A stretch of DNA of 64,000 nt from Paenibacillus sabuli (GTDB lineage Bacteria > Bacillota > Bacilli > Paenibacillales > Paenibacillaceae): positions 1 through 64,000 of the forward strand of contig NZ_JACXIZ010000035.1 in NCBI RefSeq assembly GCF_014705605.1, written 5' to 3'. This document shows, piece after piece, positions 55,022-64,000 of this stretch (positions are counted from its first letter, which is position 1; every line of letters begins with the position of its first letter). Both the position numbers and the translations under genes were made by a program. The notes under the pieces were generated by a model, which worked only from the letters and a program-made list of their open reading frames with translations, did not search any database and had not been told where the DNA came from.

Positions 55022-56086
55022 TCACGTGAAGTAATCAATCGTCGCTCCGGGAAAATGAGCGAAAATTTGCTCCGTCAAATGCATGCGCAAGGCATGAGCC
55101 TGCTCGTCGGGATAGACATATTTGCCTTGCCCCCAGCGCCCCCATTTGTATTTGCGCTTGTCAATGTCCATCTCCAGCTTGGTGCGCGGGTAGCGGCGCT
55201 CAATGACCGACTTGGCGGTCTTGGTGAAGCGATGCTGAATCAGTTCGAACGTCAAATTCGGCACGCCGCCCGGCGGCAGGGACCGGGCCAACGCTGCAAT
55301 CAACTCGGCATAGCCGTCTTGCCAGCCGTCGTACCAGATAATGGGCGCGATGATGAAGCCCAGCGGGTAGCCGGCGGCGGCAATTTTGCCCGCGGCCTCG
55401 ATACGCTCGGCGAACCTTGAGGTCGCCGGCTCGAAATGCTTGATGACATAGTGACTATTGACGCTGAATCGAATGCGGGTGTGGCCGTTGTGTCTGGCAT
55501 CCAGCAGCGAATCCACGTGGTGGAACTTGGTGACGAAGCGCAGGCGGCCGTGCTCTTGATCCGCCATGAACTCAATCAGTTGGCGCAGGCTGCCGGTAAT
55601 CGGCTCCAATCCGACGGGATCGGACGTGCATGCCGCCTCAAAGCGGGTCAGCTCCGGTTCCCGCGCCTGGATGTACCCGCGCGCGGCCTCCATGATTTCG
55701 TCCAGATTGACGTAGACCCGCACATAGGGCTTGGCGCCCAGCGTCGTCTGAAGATAGCAATAATGGCAGTGGCCCATGCAGCCGGTCGCAATGGGAATGG
55801 CATATTCGGCCGACGGCTTGGACTGATCGAAGGTTAACGTTTTGCGTACGCCGATGACGAGGGTGCGCTTGGCGATCTTATATTGCTCCAGCTCGGTTTC
55901 GCCCGGCAGGTTCGTAATGCGATTGTGCGAGGTGGTCATGCGGTAAGGAATGCCGGATTCCTTGACCCAAGCAAAAATTTCGGCGCCTTTCGGGTATTCA
56001 AGGGCCCCCGGTTCGACATAGACCAGCTCCGGCGTAAATTCGGCGGTCGGCCGCGGCTTGGCGCGTTCTTTTACAGGTGTGGCCAT
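55022..56086 (-). CDS. splB: Spore photoproduct lyase
   Basis: Radical-SAM enzyme that repairs the UV thymine dimer of spores during germination. 354 residues. The iron-sulfur motif CMGHCHYC has Cys103, Cys107 and Cys110; the H-atom donor is Cys153 in AACTSDPVGLEP, matching Cys141 of Bacillus subtilis. VNSHYVIKHFEPATSRFAER and GRWGQGKYVYP also fit. ATG 56086 follows TTGGAGG by eight bases; an upstream open extension lacks family sequence. No splA precedes it. Confidence 0.95.
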   Translation of the reverse strand: MATPVKERAKPRPTAEFTPELVYVEPGALEYPKGAEIFAWVKESGIPYRMTTSHNRITNLPGETELEQYKIAKRTLVIGVRKTLTFDQSKPSAEYAIPIATGCMGHCHYCYLQTTLGAKPYVRVYVNLDEIMEAARGYIQAREPELTRFEAACTSDPVGLEPITGSLRQLIEFMADQEHGRLRFVTKFHHVDSLLDARHNGHTRIRFSVNSHYVIKHFEPATSRFAERIEAAGKIAAAGYPLGFIIAPIIWYDGWQDGYAELIAALARSLPPGGVPNLTFELIQHRFTKTAKSVIERRYPRTKLEMDIDKRKYKWGRWGQGKYVYPDEQAHALRMHLTEQIFAHFPGATIDYFT

Positions 56087-56180
56087 TTTTGGATGCCTCC
56101 AATATAAAAGGATGGTTGTCGTTTCGGTATAGTGTTGACCGGCACAACACCGTTCAGCCATGGTAACTTTGGGACTCAGG

Positions 56181-56210
56181 TTGCGGCTGGGGTGTCGGAC
56201 AGTGTATGAT
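56181..56210 (+). promoter_or_regulatory. Candidate promoter of mntR
   Basis: TTGCGG (56181-56186), 18-bp spacer and TATGAT (56205-56210), 37 bp before the start codon. No clear MntR box was seen. Confidence 0.4.
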
Positions 56211-56246
56211 GACTAGAGAAGAAAGCAAGTTGGGGGGAGCCTTTCG

Positions 56247-56669
56247 ATGCCGACGCCTAGCATGGAAGACTACTTGGAACGAATTTATAAGCTGATTGAC
56301 GAAAAAGGATACGCGCGCGTCTCCGACATAGCCGAAGGGCTGGAGGTTCATCCCTCGTCCGTTACCAAAATGATTCAAAAGCTCGACAAGGACAATTATC
56401 TGATCTACGAGAAGTACCGCGGTCTCGTATTGACGAATAAAGGGAAGAAGATGGGCAAACGTCTGGTGGATCGGCATCAGCTGCTGGAGCAGTTTTTGAC
56501 GATCATCGGCGTGCACGAGGAAAACATCTACCGCGACGTGGAAGGCATCGAGCATCATCTGAGCTGGGATTCGATTACGTGCATCGAGACACTGGTCGCG
56601 TATTTCGAATCGGACGCGCAGCGACAGGACGAGCTCTCGCGCATTCGCAACGAGATTGAGAACGATTAA
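56247..56669 (+). CDS. mntR: Manganese transport regulator MntR
   Basis: DtxR-family Mn2+-dependent repressor of manganese importers. At 140 residues it matches Bacillus subtilis MntR, and all six Mn ligands are present at the same positions: Asp8, Glu11, His77, Glu99, Glu102 and His103. The winged helix includes [30 protein letters not shown] lies before the ATG. It begins the conserved mntR-yqh block. Confidence 0.96.
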   Translation: MPTPSMEDYLERIYKLIDEKGYARVSDIAEGLEVHPSSVTKMIQKLDKDNYLIYEKYRGLVLTNKGKKMGKRLVDRHQLLEQFLTIIGVHEENIYRDVEGIEHHLSWDSITCIETLVAYFESDAQRQDELSRIRNEIEND

Positions 56670-56707
56670 ACTGTAGCGGTTCGTATACGCATGTGAAAAA
56701 GTGCGAA

Positions 56708-56746
56708 AAAAAGTCTTTTCAAGTCGCAGACTTGAAAAGACTTTTT
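56708..56746. terminator. Bidirectional terminator between mntR and the minus-strand genes
   Basis: AAAGTCTTTTCAAGTC and its complement around GCA, with A-rich 5' and T-rich 3' flanks on both strands. Confidence 0.9.
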
Positions 56747-56782
56747 GCGTTGCGCTAACAGCATGGAGCGAGAGGGAAATGC

Positions 56783-57112
56783 TTAGTGATACTTGGGCAA
56801 ATCGTCGTTGTCCTTGCCGCCTTCGATGACGCGGAAGGGCAGGCGCTTGCGGTCGGGCTTGGACCGGGTGTTGCGCTGCCGCGCGGCTTGTTGAGTTTGA
56901 GCCGACTGGTAGCTACGCTTGGCGCCGGGCTTGTCGCGCTGCCTCGATCCTCCGCCGAGGAGCCGGCCCGGACCGAACTTGTACAGCAGGAAGATGATGC
57001 CGAGCACTGCCACTGGCAGCAGCAGCCGGCCTGGCGACTTGAATAGCATGTCAGCAATGCCGATGATCACAAGCGCGACAACGACGAGGACTGCGGGATG
57101 AAGCTTGCGCAT
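56783..57112 (-). CDS. Membrane-anchored protein in the yqhP position
   Basis: A 109-residue protein with two N-terminal hydrophobic helices (AVLVVVALVIIGIADMLF and LLLPVAVLGIIFLLYKFG), then a long basic, Gln/Arg/Ser-rich tail (QRDKPGAKRSYQSAQTQQA and on to KPDRKRLPFRVIEGGK). Family not recognised with certainty; gene order places it where Bacillus subtilis has yqhP. The tail composition suggests nucleic-acid or ribosome contact, which is speculative. Starts 17 bp after yqhQ on the same strand. Confidence 0.6.
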   Translation of the reverse strand: MRKLHPAVLVVVALVIIGIADMLFKSPGRLLLPVAVLGIIFLLYKFGPGRLLGGGSRQRDKPGAKRSYQSAQTQQAARQRNTRSKPDRKRLPFRVIEGGKDNDDLPKYH

Positions 57113-57128
57113 GTTTGTTCATCCTTTC

Positions 57129-58139
57129 TTAGCTGACGGAGCGGCCCAATGCTTGCGTCTCGCCGGCATATTGGGTATCCAGCTCGCGCATCCGGTTAAA
57201 GGAAGCGATCGATACCTCGACCTGCTCGTCAGTCGGTTCTTTGGTGGTCAATTTTTGCAGCCAGAGTCCTGGATACCCGAGGTAGCGGAGCACGGGCGTA
57301 TCGCGGAGCGAGTTCGTAAAGCGCAGCGCTTCGTAAGAAAGACCGAGCACGAGCGGCAACAAAAGAATCCGCAGCGAGATGCGCTCCCACATCGTGTCCC
57401 AAGAGAAAAACGAGTACACGATCACGCCGACAATGACGGAGAGCACGATGAAGCTGCTGCCGCAACGGTAATGCAAGGTGTTGTATTTCTGCACGTTGCG
57501 CACCGTCAGGTCTTCTCCGGCCTCATACGCGCTGATCACCTTGTGCTCGGCGCCGTGATACTGGAAGAGGCGCTTAATAATCGGCGTCAGCGATATGATG
57601 TACAAATACGTCAGCAGAAATGCAATTTTGATGGCGCCTTCGATTAAATTATGAATCACGATGTTCTCGAAGTACCGGCCGAACAACAGCTGCTCGACGG
57701 CCGCGGGCACAAGCGTAAAAACGAGCTTGCCGAGAATGAAGGAGATGACGCCAGCGACGGCGACGCCGACAATCATGGAAAGGCTCCAGACCGATTTTTC
57801 TTCCTTTTTCGGCTCCTCGGCTTTTGAAGGCTCGGCGCCGGTCTTTTTCGCCTCTTCTTCCGCAGTTTCGTCCTCGGCGTAGGCTTCCACCGAAAAGTTC
57901 AAATGCTGCGAGCCTTTCGCGCTCGATTCGAGAATGCCGACGACACCGCGAACAAGCGGGATTTTTTTCAATTTTTGCACCCAGTTCCTGGAGGTTCTGG
58001 GCACTTCGTAATAGACGATCTCGTCGGATTTGCGACGCACGGCCGTGACGTTGACATGACGGCCGGCGAACATGACGCCTTCGATTACGGCTTGACCGCC
58101 GTAAATGCTCTTGGATTGCTGCGACAAGGATCGGTTCAC
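57129..58139 (-). CDS. yqhQ: DUF1385 family membrane protein YqhQ
   Basis: A 336-residue protein: N-terminal soluble part (YGGQAVIEGVMFAGRHVNVT), a Glu/Lys-rich linker (about 85-118), then four hydrophobic helices with FQYHGAEHKVISAYEAGEDL and LHYRCGSSFIVLSVIVGVI. These motifs define DUF1385. Function unresolved; conserved next to efp and mntR. GTG start at 58139. Confidence 0.92.
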   Translation of the reverse strand: MNRSLSQQSKSIYGGQAVIEGVMFAGRHVNVTAVRRKSDEIVYYEVPRTSRNWVQKLKKIPLVRGVVGILESSAKGSQHLNFSVEAYAEDETAEEEAKKTGAEPSKAEEPKKEEKSVWSLSMIVGVAVAGVISFILGKLVFTLVPAAVEQLLFGRYFENIVIHNLIEGAIKIAFLLTYLYIISLTPIIKRLFQYHGAEHKVISAYEAGEDLTVRNVQKYNTLHYRCGSSFIVLSVIVGVIVYSFFSWDTMWERISLRILLLPLVLGLSYEALRFTNSLRDTPVLRYLGYPGLWLQKLTTKEPTDEQVEVSIASFNRMRELDTQYAGETQALGRSVS

Positions 58140-58279
58140 CTGCCTCGTTTAGGTTCTTATTAATATTGTACTTCATTCGAGCTTGATTTGCCAATCGCGC
58201 TTGACGCCGCCGGATGATTCGGACGTGCGGGCGCATACTAGTTGCCAGAGACGACAATGAAGCTAAAGGAGGGGCGCTC

Positions 58280-58813
58280 ATGTCCATACAGCCGGTGCAA
58301 GGCGATCACCCCCGAAAAAAGACGCCCGCTTTTCAATTTTGCCTTTACATTGGCCTCAGTGCAGGCGTCATATGGGGATTGCTGCGTTGGGGGCTGTACG
58401 AGCTGAATTTCACGTCTGTGTTGCCCGGATTTTTAGTCGAGCCTTTTTTTAAGCAAGCCTTTTTGAAGGGATTATGGGGCCACCTGATCGGATGGGGCGC
58501 GTTTATCGCGCTCTCCATCGTGGCAGCTTTTGTATACAAGCTTGTGCTGGGACGCGTGCGCGGCCCATGGGCTTCGCTCGGCTACGGGCTGCTCTGGTGG
58601 GCGGCGCTGTTCCTGGGCGTCGGTCCGCCGCTGGGCATGATGGAGAGCGTGCGGCGGATCGGCTGGAATTCGATCTTCACGGACGCTTGTCTATTTTTGC
58701 TCTGGGGACTGTTTATCGGCTATAGCATTGTATTCGAATACCATGACGAGGCATCGCGTGAGCCGAAGGAAAATGCGGCAACGGAGCAGGTCCGCCAGAC
58801 GCTTCTCAATTGA
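58280..58813 (+). CDS. yqhR: YqhR-type membrane protein
   Basis: A 177-residue protein with four hydrophobic helices ([56 protein letters not shown] and [19 protein letters not shown]) and a hydrophilic tail. The sequence pattern and position match Bacillus subtilis YqhR; function unknown. ATG 58280 follows AAAGGAGGGG. Divergent from yqhQ; followed by aroQ after 44 bp. Confidence 0.85.
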   Translation: MSIQPVQGDHPRKKTPAFQFCLYIGLSAGVIWGLLRWGLYELNFTSVLPGFLVEPFFKQAFLKGLWGHLIGWGAFIALSIVAAFVYKLVLGRVRGPWASLGYGLLWWAALFLGVGPPLGMMESVRRIGWNSIFTDACLFLLWGLFIGYSIVFEYHDEASREPKENAATEQVRQTLLN

Positions 58814-58857
58814 TGCCGATTTATGGTAGAATGAGGCGTGAAATAAGGAGGTGCGGC

Positions 58858-59310
58858 ATGCGCACGGTATTGGTCCTTAACGGTCCGAATCTGAATATGC
58901 TGGGTACCCGCGAGCCGGGCATCTACGGCAGCACGTCGCTGGCGGACATCGAGGCGGGCCTGAGCGATGCGGCAGCGGCGCGCGGCATTGCAATCGAATG
59001 CTTTCAGTCCAACCACGAAGGCGTGCTGATCGATTCCATTCATGCGGCGTTCGGCCGCAAGGACGGCATTATCATTAATCCCGGCGCTTTGACGCATTAC
59101 AGCTATGCGCTGAGGGACGCGCTGGCTGCGGTCGGGCTTCCGGCGATCGAGGTGCATCTGTCCAACATCCATGCGCGGGAGGCTTTTCGGCACAGCTCCG
59201 TGACGGCCGCGGTCTGCAAGGGCCAGATCGCCGGATTCGGGCCGCACGGCTACGAGCTCGCACTGGATGCGCTGATTCGCTATTGGGGGCCCAAGGAGGA
59301 ACGAACATGA
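58858..59310 (+). CDS. aroQ: Type II 3-dehydroquinate dehydratase
   Basis: Third step of the shikimate pathway. The 150 residues show [31 protein letters not shown] (Glu), [34 protein letters not shown] (His) and Tyr in the flexible loop. ATG 58858 follows AAGGAGG. Overlaps the next gene by ATGA. Confidence 0.97.
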   Translation: MRTVLVLNGPNLNMLGTREPGIYGSTSLADIEAGLSDAAAARGIAIECFQSNHEGVLIDSIHAAFGRKDGIIINPGALTHYSYALRDALAAVGLPAIEVHLSNIHAREAFRHSSVTAAVCKGQIAGFGPHGYELALDALIRYWGPKEERT

Positions 59311-60380
59311 CTGCACAACGCTTGGTTAAGCTGCGGCAAGAGCTGCAACAGCGAGGTCTGGAGGCGCTCTTGATTACGCATCCCGTCAATCGCCGCTACA
59401 TCACCGGATTCACGGGCTCGTCCGGCTATGCACTGGTGACGCAATCGCAGAGCTGGCTGCTGACGGATTTTCGCTATATGGAACAGGCCCCGCAGGAAGC
59501 GGCGGACTTTGAGGTCGTCGAGCACGGGGCACAGCCGATCGACACGATCGCCGAGCTGTTGGCGGGAGCGGGCATCACGCGCGTCGGATTCGAACAAGAC
59601 CATGTCGCGTACAGCCTCTACGCCGCATGGGGCAAGGCGCTGGGGGGCATCGTTCTGGAGCCGGTCGGCGGCGTCGTCGAGCAGCTGCGGATGTTCAAGG
59701 ACGCGGACGAACTGGCCGTGATGCGAGAGGCTGCGCAACTCGCTGACGATACGTTCGCCTATGTGACGCAGCTGGCGAAGCCGGGCATGCGCGAGAGCGA
59801 CCTCGCGCTGGAGATGGAAGTGTATATGCGGAGTCGGGGCGCGACCTCGTCGTCGTTCGATACGATCGTCGCCTCCGGCGAACGATCGGCGCTGCCGCAT
59901 GGCGTAGCCAGCGACCGCAAGCTGCAGGCCGAGGAATTCGTCAAGTTCGATTTTGGCGCGCTGTATCGCGGCTATTGCTCGGATTTGACGCGCACGGTAT
60001 ACTTGGGAAGCTCGCCCACGGCGCGGCATCGTGAAATTTACGAGATCGTGCTCGAAGCGCAGCTGCATGCGCTGGTGCACATCCGCCCGGGCATGACCGG
60101 ACGCGAGGCGGATGCCTTGACGCGAGATATCATCACGCGGTATGGTTATGGAGACCAATTCGGCCATGGCACCGGGCATGGCCTCGGGATGGAGATTCAC
60201 GAATCGCCGAGATTGTCCCGTTTGAGCGATACGGTGCTGGCGCCCGGGATGACGGTGACGGTCGAGCCGGGCATTTATATCCCGGGTTTCGGCGGGGTGC
60301 GGATTGAGGACGACATCGTCATTACCGAACAGGGCATTTCCATTCTTACCTCGACGCCGAAGGCGTTTTTGCAAGTGTAG
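59307..60380 (+). CDS. M24-family Xaa-Pro aminopeptidase/dipeptidase YqhT
   Basis: Cytoplasmic metallopeptidase cleaving Xaa-Pro bonds. The 357-residue protein has a creatinase-like N-terminal domain and the pita-bread catalytic domain with metal ligands in [20 protein letters not shown] (two Asp), [20 protein letters not shown] (His), [14 protein letters not shown] (Glu) and GVRIEDDIV (Glu). In the conserved position between aroQ and efp. GGAGGAACGAAC precedes ATG 59307. Confidence 0.93.
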   Translation: MTAQRLVKLRQELQQRGLEALLITHPVNRRYITGFTGSSGYALVTQSQSWLLTDFRYMEQAPQEAADFEVVEHGAQPIDTIAELLAGAGITRVGFEQDHVAYSLYAAWGKALGGIVLEPVGGVVEQLRMFKDADELAVMREAAQLADDTFAYVTQLAKPGMRESDLALEMEVYMRSRGATSSSFDTIVASGERSALPHGVASDRKLQAEEFVKFDFGALYRGYCSDLTRTVYLGSSPTARHREIYEIVLEAQLHALVHIRPGMTGREADALTRDIITRYGYGDQFGHGTGHGLGMEIHESPRLSRLSDTVLAPGMTVTVEPGIYIPGFGGVRIEDDIVITEQGISILTSTPKAFLQV

Positions 60381-60433
60381 AGCTTTGACGCTCGGCTGAC
60401 GGGTGCAATCGAACTTATGGAGGGAATCAAGCA

Positions 60434-60991
60434 GTGATCTCAGTCAATGATTTCAAAACAGGCCTGACCGTCGAAGTCGACGGCGACATTTTCACCGTAT
60501 TGGAATTTCAGCACGTCAAGCCGGGCAAAGGCGCGGCATTTGTACGTTCCAAGCTGAAAAATCTCCGCAACGGCAACACCGTTGAAAAAACATTTCGCGC
60601 TGGAGAGACGATCGGCCGCGCCATGATCGAGAACCGCGAGGTGCAATACTTGTACAATTCCGGCAACGACTATACGTTCATGGACAACGAGAGCTACGAT
60701 CAGTTCGAGCTGAGCAAAAAGCAGCTGGAATGGGAGATTAATTTCCTGAAGGAAAATATGAACGTCAACATTGCCAGCTATCAAGGCGAAATCATCGGCA
60801 TTACGATTCCCAACAGCGTGGAGTTGAAGGTCGTGGAAACCGAGCCGGGCATCAAGGGCAATACGGCGACCGGCGCGACAAAAAATGCCCAGCTGGAGAC
60901 AGGCTTGAACGTGCAAGTGCCGCTGTTCATCAACGAAGGCGATGTGCTGCTGATTGATACTCGGGAAGGCAAGTATATTTCCCGCGCTTGA
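60434..60991 (+). CDS. efp: Elongation factor P
   Basis: Rescues ribosomes stalled on polyproline. Three domains in 185 residues; the modified residue is Lys32 in [35 protein letters not shown]-type sequence (in domain III) is conserved. GTG start at 60434 follows TGGAGGGAA. Ends the yqh block at a terminator. Confidence 0.97.
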   Translation: MISVNDFKTGLTVEVDGDIFTVLEFQHVKPGKGAAFVRSKLKNLRNGNTVEKTFRAGETIGRAMIENREVQYLYNSGNDYTFMDNESYDQFELSKKQLEWEINFLKENMNVNIASYQGEIIGITIPNSVELKVVETEPGIKGNTATGATKNAQLETGLNVQVPLFINEGDVLLIDTREGKYISRA

Positions 60992-61054
60992 CATCGGGAT
61001 TCGCTGCGATTGTGCGATCCGAATCCGAATAGCCGTCCACCGGCGGTCACGACA

Positions 61055-61095
61055 AACACTGCGCTGGCGGAATGCGCCGCAGCGCAGTGTTTTAT
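61055..61095 (+). terminator. Terminator after efp
   Basis: AACACTGCGCTG pairs with CAGCGCAGTGTT around an inner GGCG/CGCC stem, followed by TTTATATTTTT. Confidence 0.9.
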
Positions 61096-61186
61096 ATTTT
61101 TATTCTCGGTTTATATAAGGACGATATGTTATAATGTACCCTTGAAATTAATAGTCAAGTATCGCGAGTATGGGAGTGAATAAGCG

Positions 61187-62440
61187 TTGTCATTGATTGT
61201 AATGAAATTCGGAGGAAGCTCCGTCGGCAGTACGGAGCGCATGCAGCGAGTCGCGACGCGCATTCTGGAGCGTCAGCGCGAGGGCCATCAGATCGCGGTC
61301 GTCGTCTCCGCCATGGGCGACACGACGGATGACCTGATTGATCAATCCAAAGCCCTGAACCCTAACCCCCCCGCAAGAGAGATGGATATGCTGCTTACGA
61401 CGGGCGAGCAAATTTCGATTGCGCTGTTAGCGATGACGATCCATCAGCTCGGCGGCAAGGCCGCTTCTTATACCGGCTGGCAGGCTGGCTTCAGAACCGA
61501 CGACAAGCACGGCAAAGCCCGCATCACCGAGATTCTCCCGGAGCGAATCCTGGGTGCGCTCGCTCAGGATCAAGTGGCCGTCGTGGCCGGCTTCCAGGCG
61601 ATGAGCGAGGATGGCGCGATTACGACACTCGGACGCGGCGGCTCGGATACGACTGCTGTGGCGCTGGCTGCAGCGATTGAGGCGGACGTGTGCGAAATTT
61701 ATACGGATGTGGACGGCATCTATTCGACCGATCCGCGCGTCGTGCCCAACGCGCGCAAGCTTAACGCGATTTCGTACGACGAAATGCTCGAACTGGCGCA
61801 TCTCGGCGCTGCCGTGCTGCATCCGCGTGCGGTGGAGTACGCCAAGCATCACGGCGTTCAGCTTGTCGTCAGGTCCAGCTTTACGCAGAACGAAGGAACG
61901 CAAGTGAAGGAGGAAGCGGAAATGGAGCAAGGAGTCGTCGTACGGGGAATTGCTTTTGAGAAAAATGTCGCACGTATCAGCATCAAGGGCGTAGAGGACG
62001 TGCCGGGCGTATTGGCCAACGTATTTGGCGCGCTGGCATCCGGCGGCATCGACGTCGACATTATTGTCCAAAGCGGCATCTCGAACGGCAAGGCCGACTT
62101 TTCGTTCACGGTCAACGCCGACGACTGCGAAGCGGCGCTCGGCGTCATTGAAGGATTGCGCAAAGAGGTGCCCTACGTCGAAACGAGCACCGAATCCGGA
62201 TTGGTCAAGGTCTCGATCGTCGGCGCGGGCATGGTCAGCAATCCCGGCGTCGCCGCGCAAATGTTCGAAGCGATCTATAAGCAGGGCGTTAGCGTCAAGA
62301 TGGTCAGCACCTCGGAAATCAAGGTGTCTTGCGTCATCGAAGCGGAACCGCTGCAGGAGGTTGTGCGCGCCTTGCACACGGCCTTTGGGCTGGACACCTC
62401 GGAGGAGGCTTTCGTAGGCGGACCGAAGGAACGGCGTTAG
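61187..62440 (+). CDS. lysC: Aspartokinase (LysC type, with internal beta-subunit start)
   Basis: First step of the aspartate family (lysine, diaminopimelate, methionine, threonine). The 417 residues have the kinase domain (VMKFGGSSVGSTERMQRVA, TTLGRGGSDTTAVALAAAIE and YTDVDGIYSTDPRVV) and two ACT domains (from about 262: ARISIKGVEDVPGVLANVF and LVKVSIVGAGMVSNPGVAAQ). TTG start at 61187. An internal ATG at codon 246 with a strong ribosome site would give the separate beta subunit known for Bacillus aspartokinase II. TATAAT lies at 61130-61135; the leader is too short for a lysine riboswitch. Confidence 0.95.
   Translation: MSLIVMKFGGSSVGSTERMQRVATRILERQREGHQIAVVVSAMGDTTDDLIDQSKALNPNPPAREMDMLLTTGEQISIALLAMTIHQLGGKAASYTGWQAGFRTDDKHGKARITEILPERILGALAQDQVAVVAGFQAMSEDGAITTLGRGGSDTTAVALAAAIEADVCEIYTDVDGIYSTDPRVVPNARKLNAISYDEMLELAHLGAAVLHPRAVEYAKHHGVQLVVRSSFTQNEGTQVKEEAEMEQGVVVRGIAFEKNVARISIKGVEDVPGVLANVFGALASGGIDVDIIVQSGISNGKADFSFTVNADDCEAALGVIEGLRKEVPYVETSTESGLVKVSIVGAGMVSNPGVAAQMFEAIYKQGVSVKMVSTSEIKVSCVIEAEPLQEVVRALHTAFGLDTSEEAFVGGPKERR
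61907..61924 (+). promoter_or_regulatory. Internal ribosome binding site and start for the aspartokinase beta subunit
   Basis: AAGGAGG (61907-61913), eight bases, then ATG (61922-61924) in frame at codon 246 of lysC. It would produce a 172-residue ACT-domain protein ending at 62440. Confidence 0.85.
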
Positions 62441-62514
62441 GCCGGATGCTCGCTTAAGAGCAAGCAAGACAAGGCGGTTCTCGGCTTCCACTGGAGGTCC
62501 CGCAAGTTACGATG

Positions 62515-62546
62515 AAAAAGCGAGCGCAAATTGCGCTCGCTTTTTG
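62515..62546. terminator. Bidirectional terminator between lysC and the DUF441 gene
   Basis: AAAAAGCGAGCGCAA and TTGCGCTCGCTTTTT are perfect complements, with T runs on both strands. Confidence 0.95.
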
Positions 62547-62582
62547 CCGTCTACTGCTTCATTGCTGCTTTCGGACTAGCCT

Positions 62583-63047
62583 TCAGCCGATCCGATCGCT
62601 GAGCAATGTAAAAATTTTGTACAGCAGCGCGGTGATGCCCGCTGCCATCAGCGGGCCGACCGGGATGCCGCGAAAGAAGACGATGCCGACGATAGAGCCG
62701 ATGACCAGTCCGACGATCAATTGCGGATCAAAGCGAAGCATCTCCAGGCCCTTGCCATTGACGTACGTTGCGACGGCGCCGCCCGCAATGGCTAGCAGTC
62801 CGGGCCAGGAGGTCAGCGCATGGACGAGCTCCTTGGATTGCACGCGGCCGGCCGCGAACGGAACCAGCACGCTCAGCGTCAAAAAAAGCAATCCGATCTC
62901 CAGACCGCGGCGCTCAATCGAAGGCAGATAACGCTCGAGATGCACGAGCTTGACCAGCAGCAAAAAGCAGGCCGCCGCCGCGATAATGGGCGACCTGCCG
63001 ACCAATCCGATGACTATGAGCGCGACCAGTATAATTTCTCCGTTCAT
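62583..63047 (-). CDS. DUF441 family membrane protein (YtwI/YeaL)
   Basis: A 154-residue membrane protein with four or five hydrophobic helices: [58 protein letters not shown] and the closing [30 protein letters not shown] and [12 protein letters not shown] are DUF441 signatures; a transport function has been suggested but not shown. Minus strand, convergent with lysC. ATG at 63047 has a GC-rich ribosome site GAGGCGGGC. Confidence 0.9.
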   Translation of the reverse strand: MNGEIILVALIVIGLVGRSPIIAAAACFLLLVKLVHLERYLPSIERRGLEIGLLFLTLSVLVPFAAGRVQSKELVHALTSWPGLLAIAGGAVATYVNGKGLEMLRFDPQLIVGLVIGSIVGIVFFRGIPVGPLMAAGITALLYKIFTLLSDRIG

Positions 63048-63134
63048 GCCCGCCTCGCCTCTTCTCTGAATTACGCTGCTAGAGCATGTATATGGACAAG
63101 CGAGAAGAAGTATGCCGGCGCGCTCATTTGAAAT

Positions 63135-64000
63135 CTATATTACATAAATGTACCCGTCGCTCGACTGATTCGCCGACGCGTCCACCGGCGCGACAAAGGT
63201 ATCCGAACGCAAGCCGCGCCGCATGGCCTCGAGCGCGACGCAGTCGCCCGGCGCAATGTTGCCCAGATGGACCCCTGGACCGAATCGGGTGAGCAGCTGA
63301 TTCTGCTGCGTCTTGAGCGGGGCCTCCCACAGCACGTCGCCAAGCTCGCGAACCGCCGCAGCCGCAGCCTCAAGCACTCCTTCACGGCACTCGCCTCGCT
63401 CGTCGAACAAGCCGATATTCAATCCCGATTCCCGCGCCTCTACGATGACCAGATCCGCGCCGGCTCGAATGTCCGCCTCGACCGTGCGAGCCAGCTCGAT
63501 TGCCTCAATTGCCGAGCCTTCCGACTTTTTGCCATATTCCGTGAATACGCGGAGTCCGCGCTTGACGCCTTCGGCGATCAGCTCGCTGCGGCGCCTGCGG
63601 TCCAGCTCGATCGTGCCATCCGACACTTCCACCGCCGAGAAGCCGGCTGCGCATACCGCGTCGAAAAAAGCGCCAGCCACTTGTTGGCTGACGGCGGCCT
63701 CGAGCAGCGTGCCGCCCGGCATGACCAAGATGCCGTGCCGCCGTGCCGCCGCCAGCTTCTCCTGGAGCAACTGCTCGTCGTACAGCACCGAGGTTCCAAA
63801 TCCCAGCTTGATGCAATCCATATAGGGGCCGGCGACCTCGAGCAGATCGCCAAAAGCATGCGAGCCCAGTCCTTTATCCATCACCATCGTAAATCCGCTT
63901 GCCTGCCGATCCGCTTCCTGAACCGGTCGGCCTCCTTGTCTATACTGCCCGCGCATGCCCTTCGGATCACGCAGCTGCGGGGGCCAGGAGGCTTGCAATG
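63135..64000 (-). CDS. Phosphosulfolactate synthase (ComA family), 5' end at window edge
   Basis: Adds sulfite to phosphoenolpyruvate to give phosphosulfolactate, the precursor of the spore compound sulfolactate (Bacillus subtilis YitD type). Seen: GFTMVMDKGLGSHAFGDLLE, IKLGFGTSVLYDEQLLQEKL, VMPGGTLLEAAV, GFSAVEVSDGTIELD, TEYGKKSE and ADLVIVEARESG with NIGLFDERGE. At least 287 residues. The frame is open to the window edge; TTG at 63998 may be the start, or the start lies just outside. Confidence 0.9.
   Translation of the reverse strand, partial: LQASWPPQLRDPKGMRGQYRQGGRPVQEADRQASGFTMVMDKGLGSHAFGDLLEVAGPYMDCIKLGFGTSVLYDEQLLQEKLAAARRHGILVMPGGTLLEAAVSQQVAGAFFDAVCAAGFSAVEVSDGTIELDRRRRSELIAEGVKRGLRVFTEYGKKSEGSAIEAIELARTVEADIRAGADLVIVEARESGLNIGLFDERGECREGVLEAAAAAVRELGDVLWEAPLKTQQNQLLTRFGPGVHLGNIAPGDCVALEAMRRGLRSDTFVAPVDASANQSSDGYIYVI

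Overview
The window is a GC-rich chromosomal segment from an endospore-forming bacterium of the Bacillales, most likely the Paenibacillaceae (Paenibacillus or Cohnella type). Spore genes support this: a gerPABCDE cluster with a sigma-K-like promoter, spore photoproduct lyase, a YjcZ-type mini-protein, a GerT-like protein and phosphosulfolactate synthase. So does the block mntR - yqhP-like - yqhQ - yqhR - aroQ - yqhT - efp, which is collinear with Bacillus subtilis. The many LplB/YtcP transporters, YesN-like regulators, Gfo/Idh/MocA oxidoreductases and stalk-domain proteins are typical of plant-polysaccharide-degrading Paenibacillaceae. No rRNA, CRISPR array, transposase or prophage was seen.

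Layout. 1-9.3 kb: sugar-acid and hydroxy-acid catabolism: an aldehyde dehydrogenase cut by the left edge, an enolase-superfamily protein, a FadR-type regulator, the GlcD/GlcF glycolate oxidase pair, a deletion scar that begins like a RuBisCO-like protein, and a nucleoside hydrolase. 9.4-12.4 kb: lrgA/lrgB, a LacI-type regulator, tRNA-Pro and tRNA-Thr, and a short protein related to the leader part of DUF4157 proteins. 12.4-20.6 kb: glutathione peroxidase, HelD, a PadR regulator with a textbook operator, small membrane and lipoprotein genes, an AraC regulator, and a TIM-barrel isomerase with its oxidoreductase partner. 20.8-30.5 kb: a large exported beta-helix (pectate-lyase-like) protein, a membrane-bound YesN-like regulator and a complete oligosaccharide ABC importer lacking only the ATPase. 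30.8-38.5 kb: a compact glycogen operon, glgB-glgC-glgD-glgA-GH15. 38.5-40.3 kb: a DUF4157 effector-like gene with a zinc-ribbon partner, directly behind the glycogen operon. 40.6-42.7 kb: a GntR regulator with paired operators and galactonate dehydratase. 42.7-48.3 kb: spore germination genes, small membrane proteins and a stalk-domain exported protein. 48.4-51.6 kb: Gfo/Idh/MocA - AraC - Gfo/Idh/MocA. 51.6-64 kb: housekeeping and spore genes (yidD, T-box-metG, ccdA, splB, mntR, the yqh block, efp, aspartokinase, DUF441, phosphosulfolactate synthase).

How the genes work together. The carbohydrate genes form self-contained uptake/breakdown/regulation modules (exported lyase + sensor-regulator + importer; regulator + dehydratase; regulator + glycolate oxidase), while the glycogen operon stores surplus glucose. 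The least explained parts are the DUF4157 cassette and its short relative at 12.1 kb, three families of short intergenic repeats, a 22-bp degenerate tandem array in front of glcD, and the scar at 8.05-8.29 kb. Functions are read from motifs and remembered family patterns only; no database search was possible.
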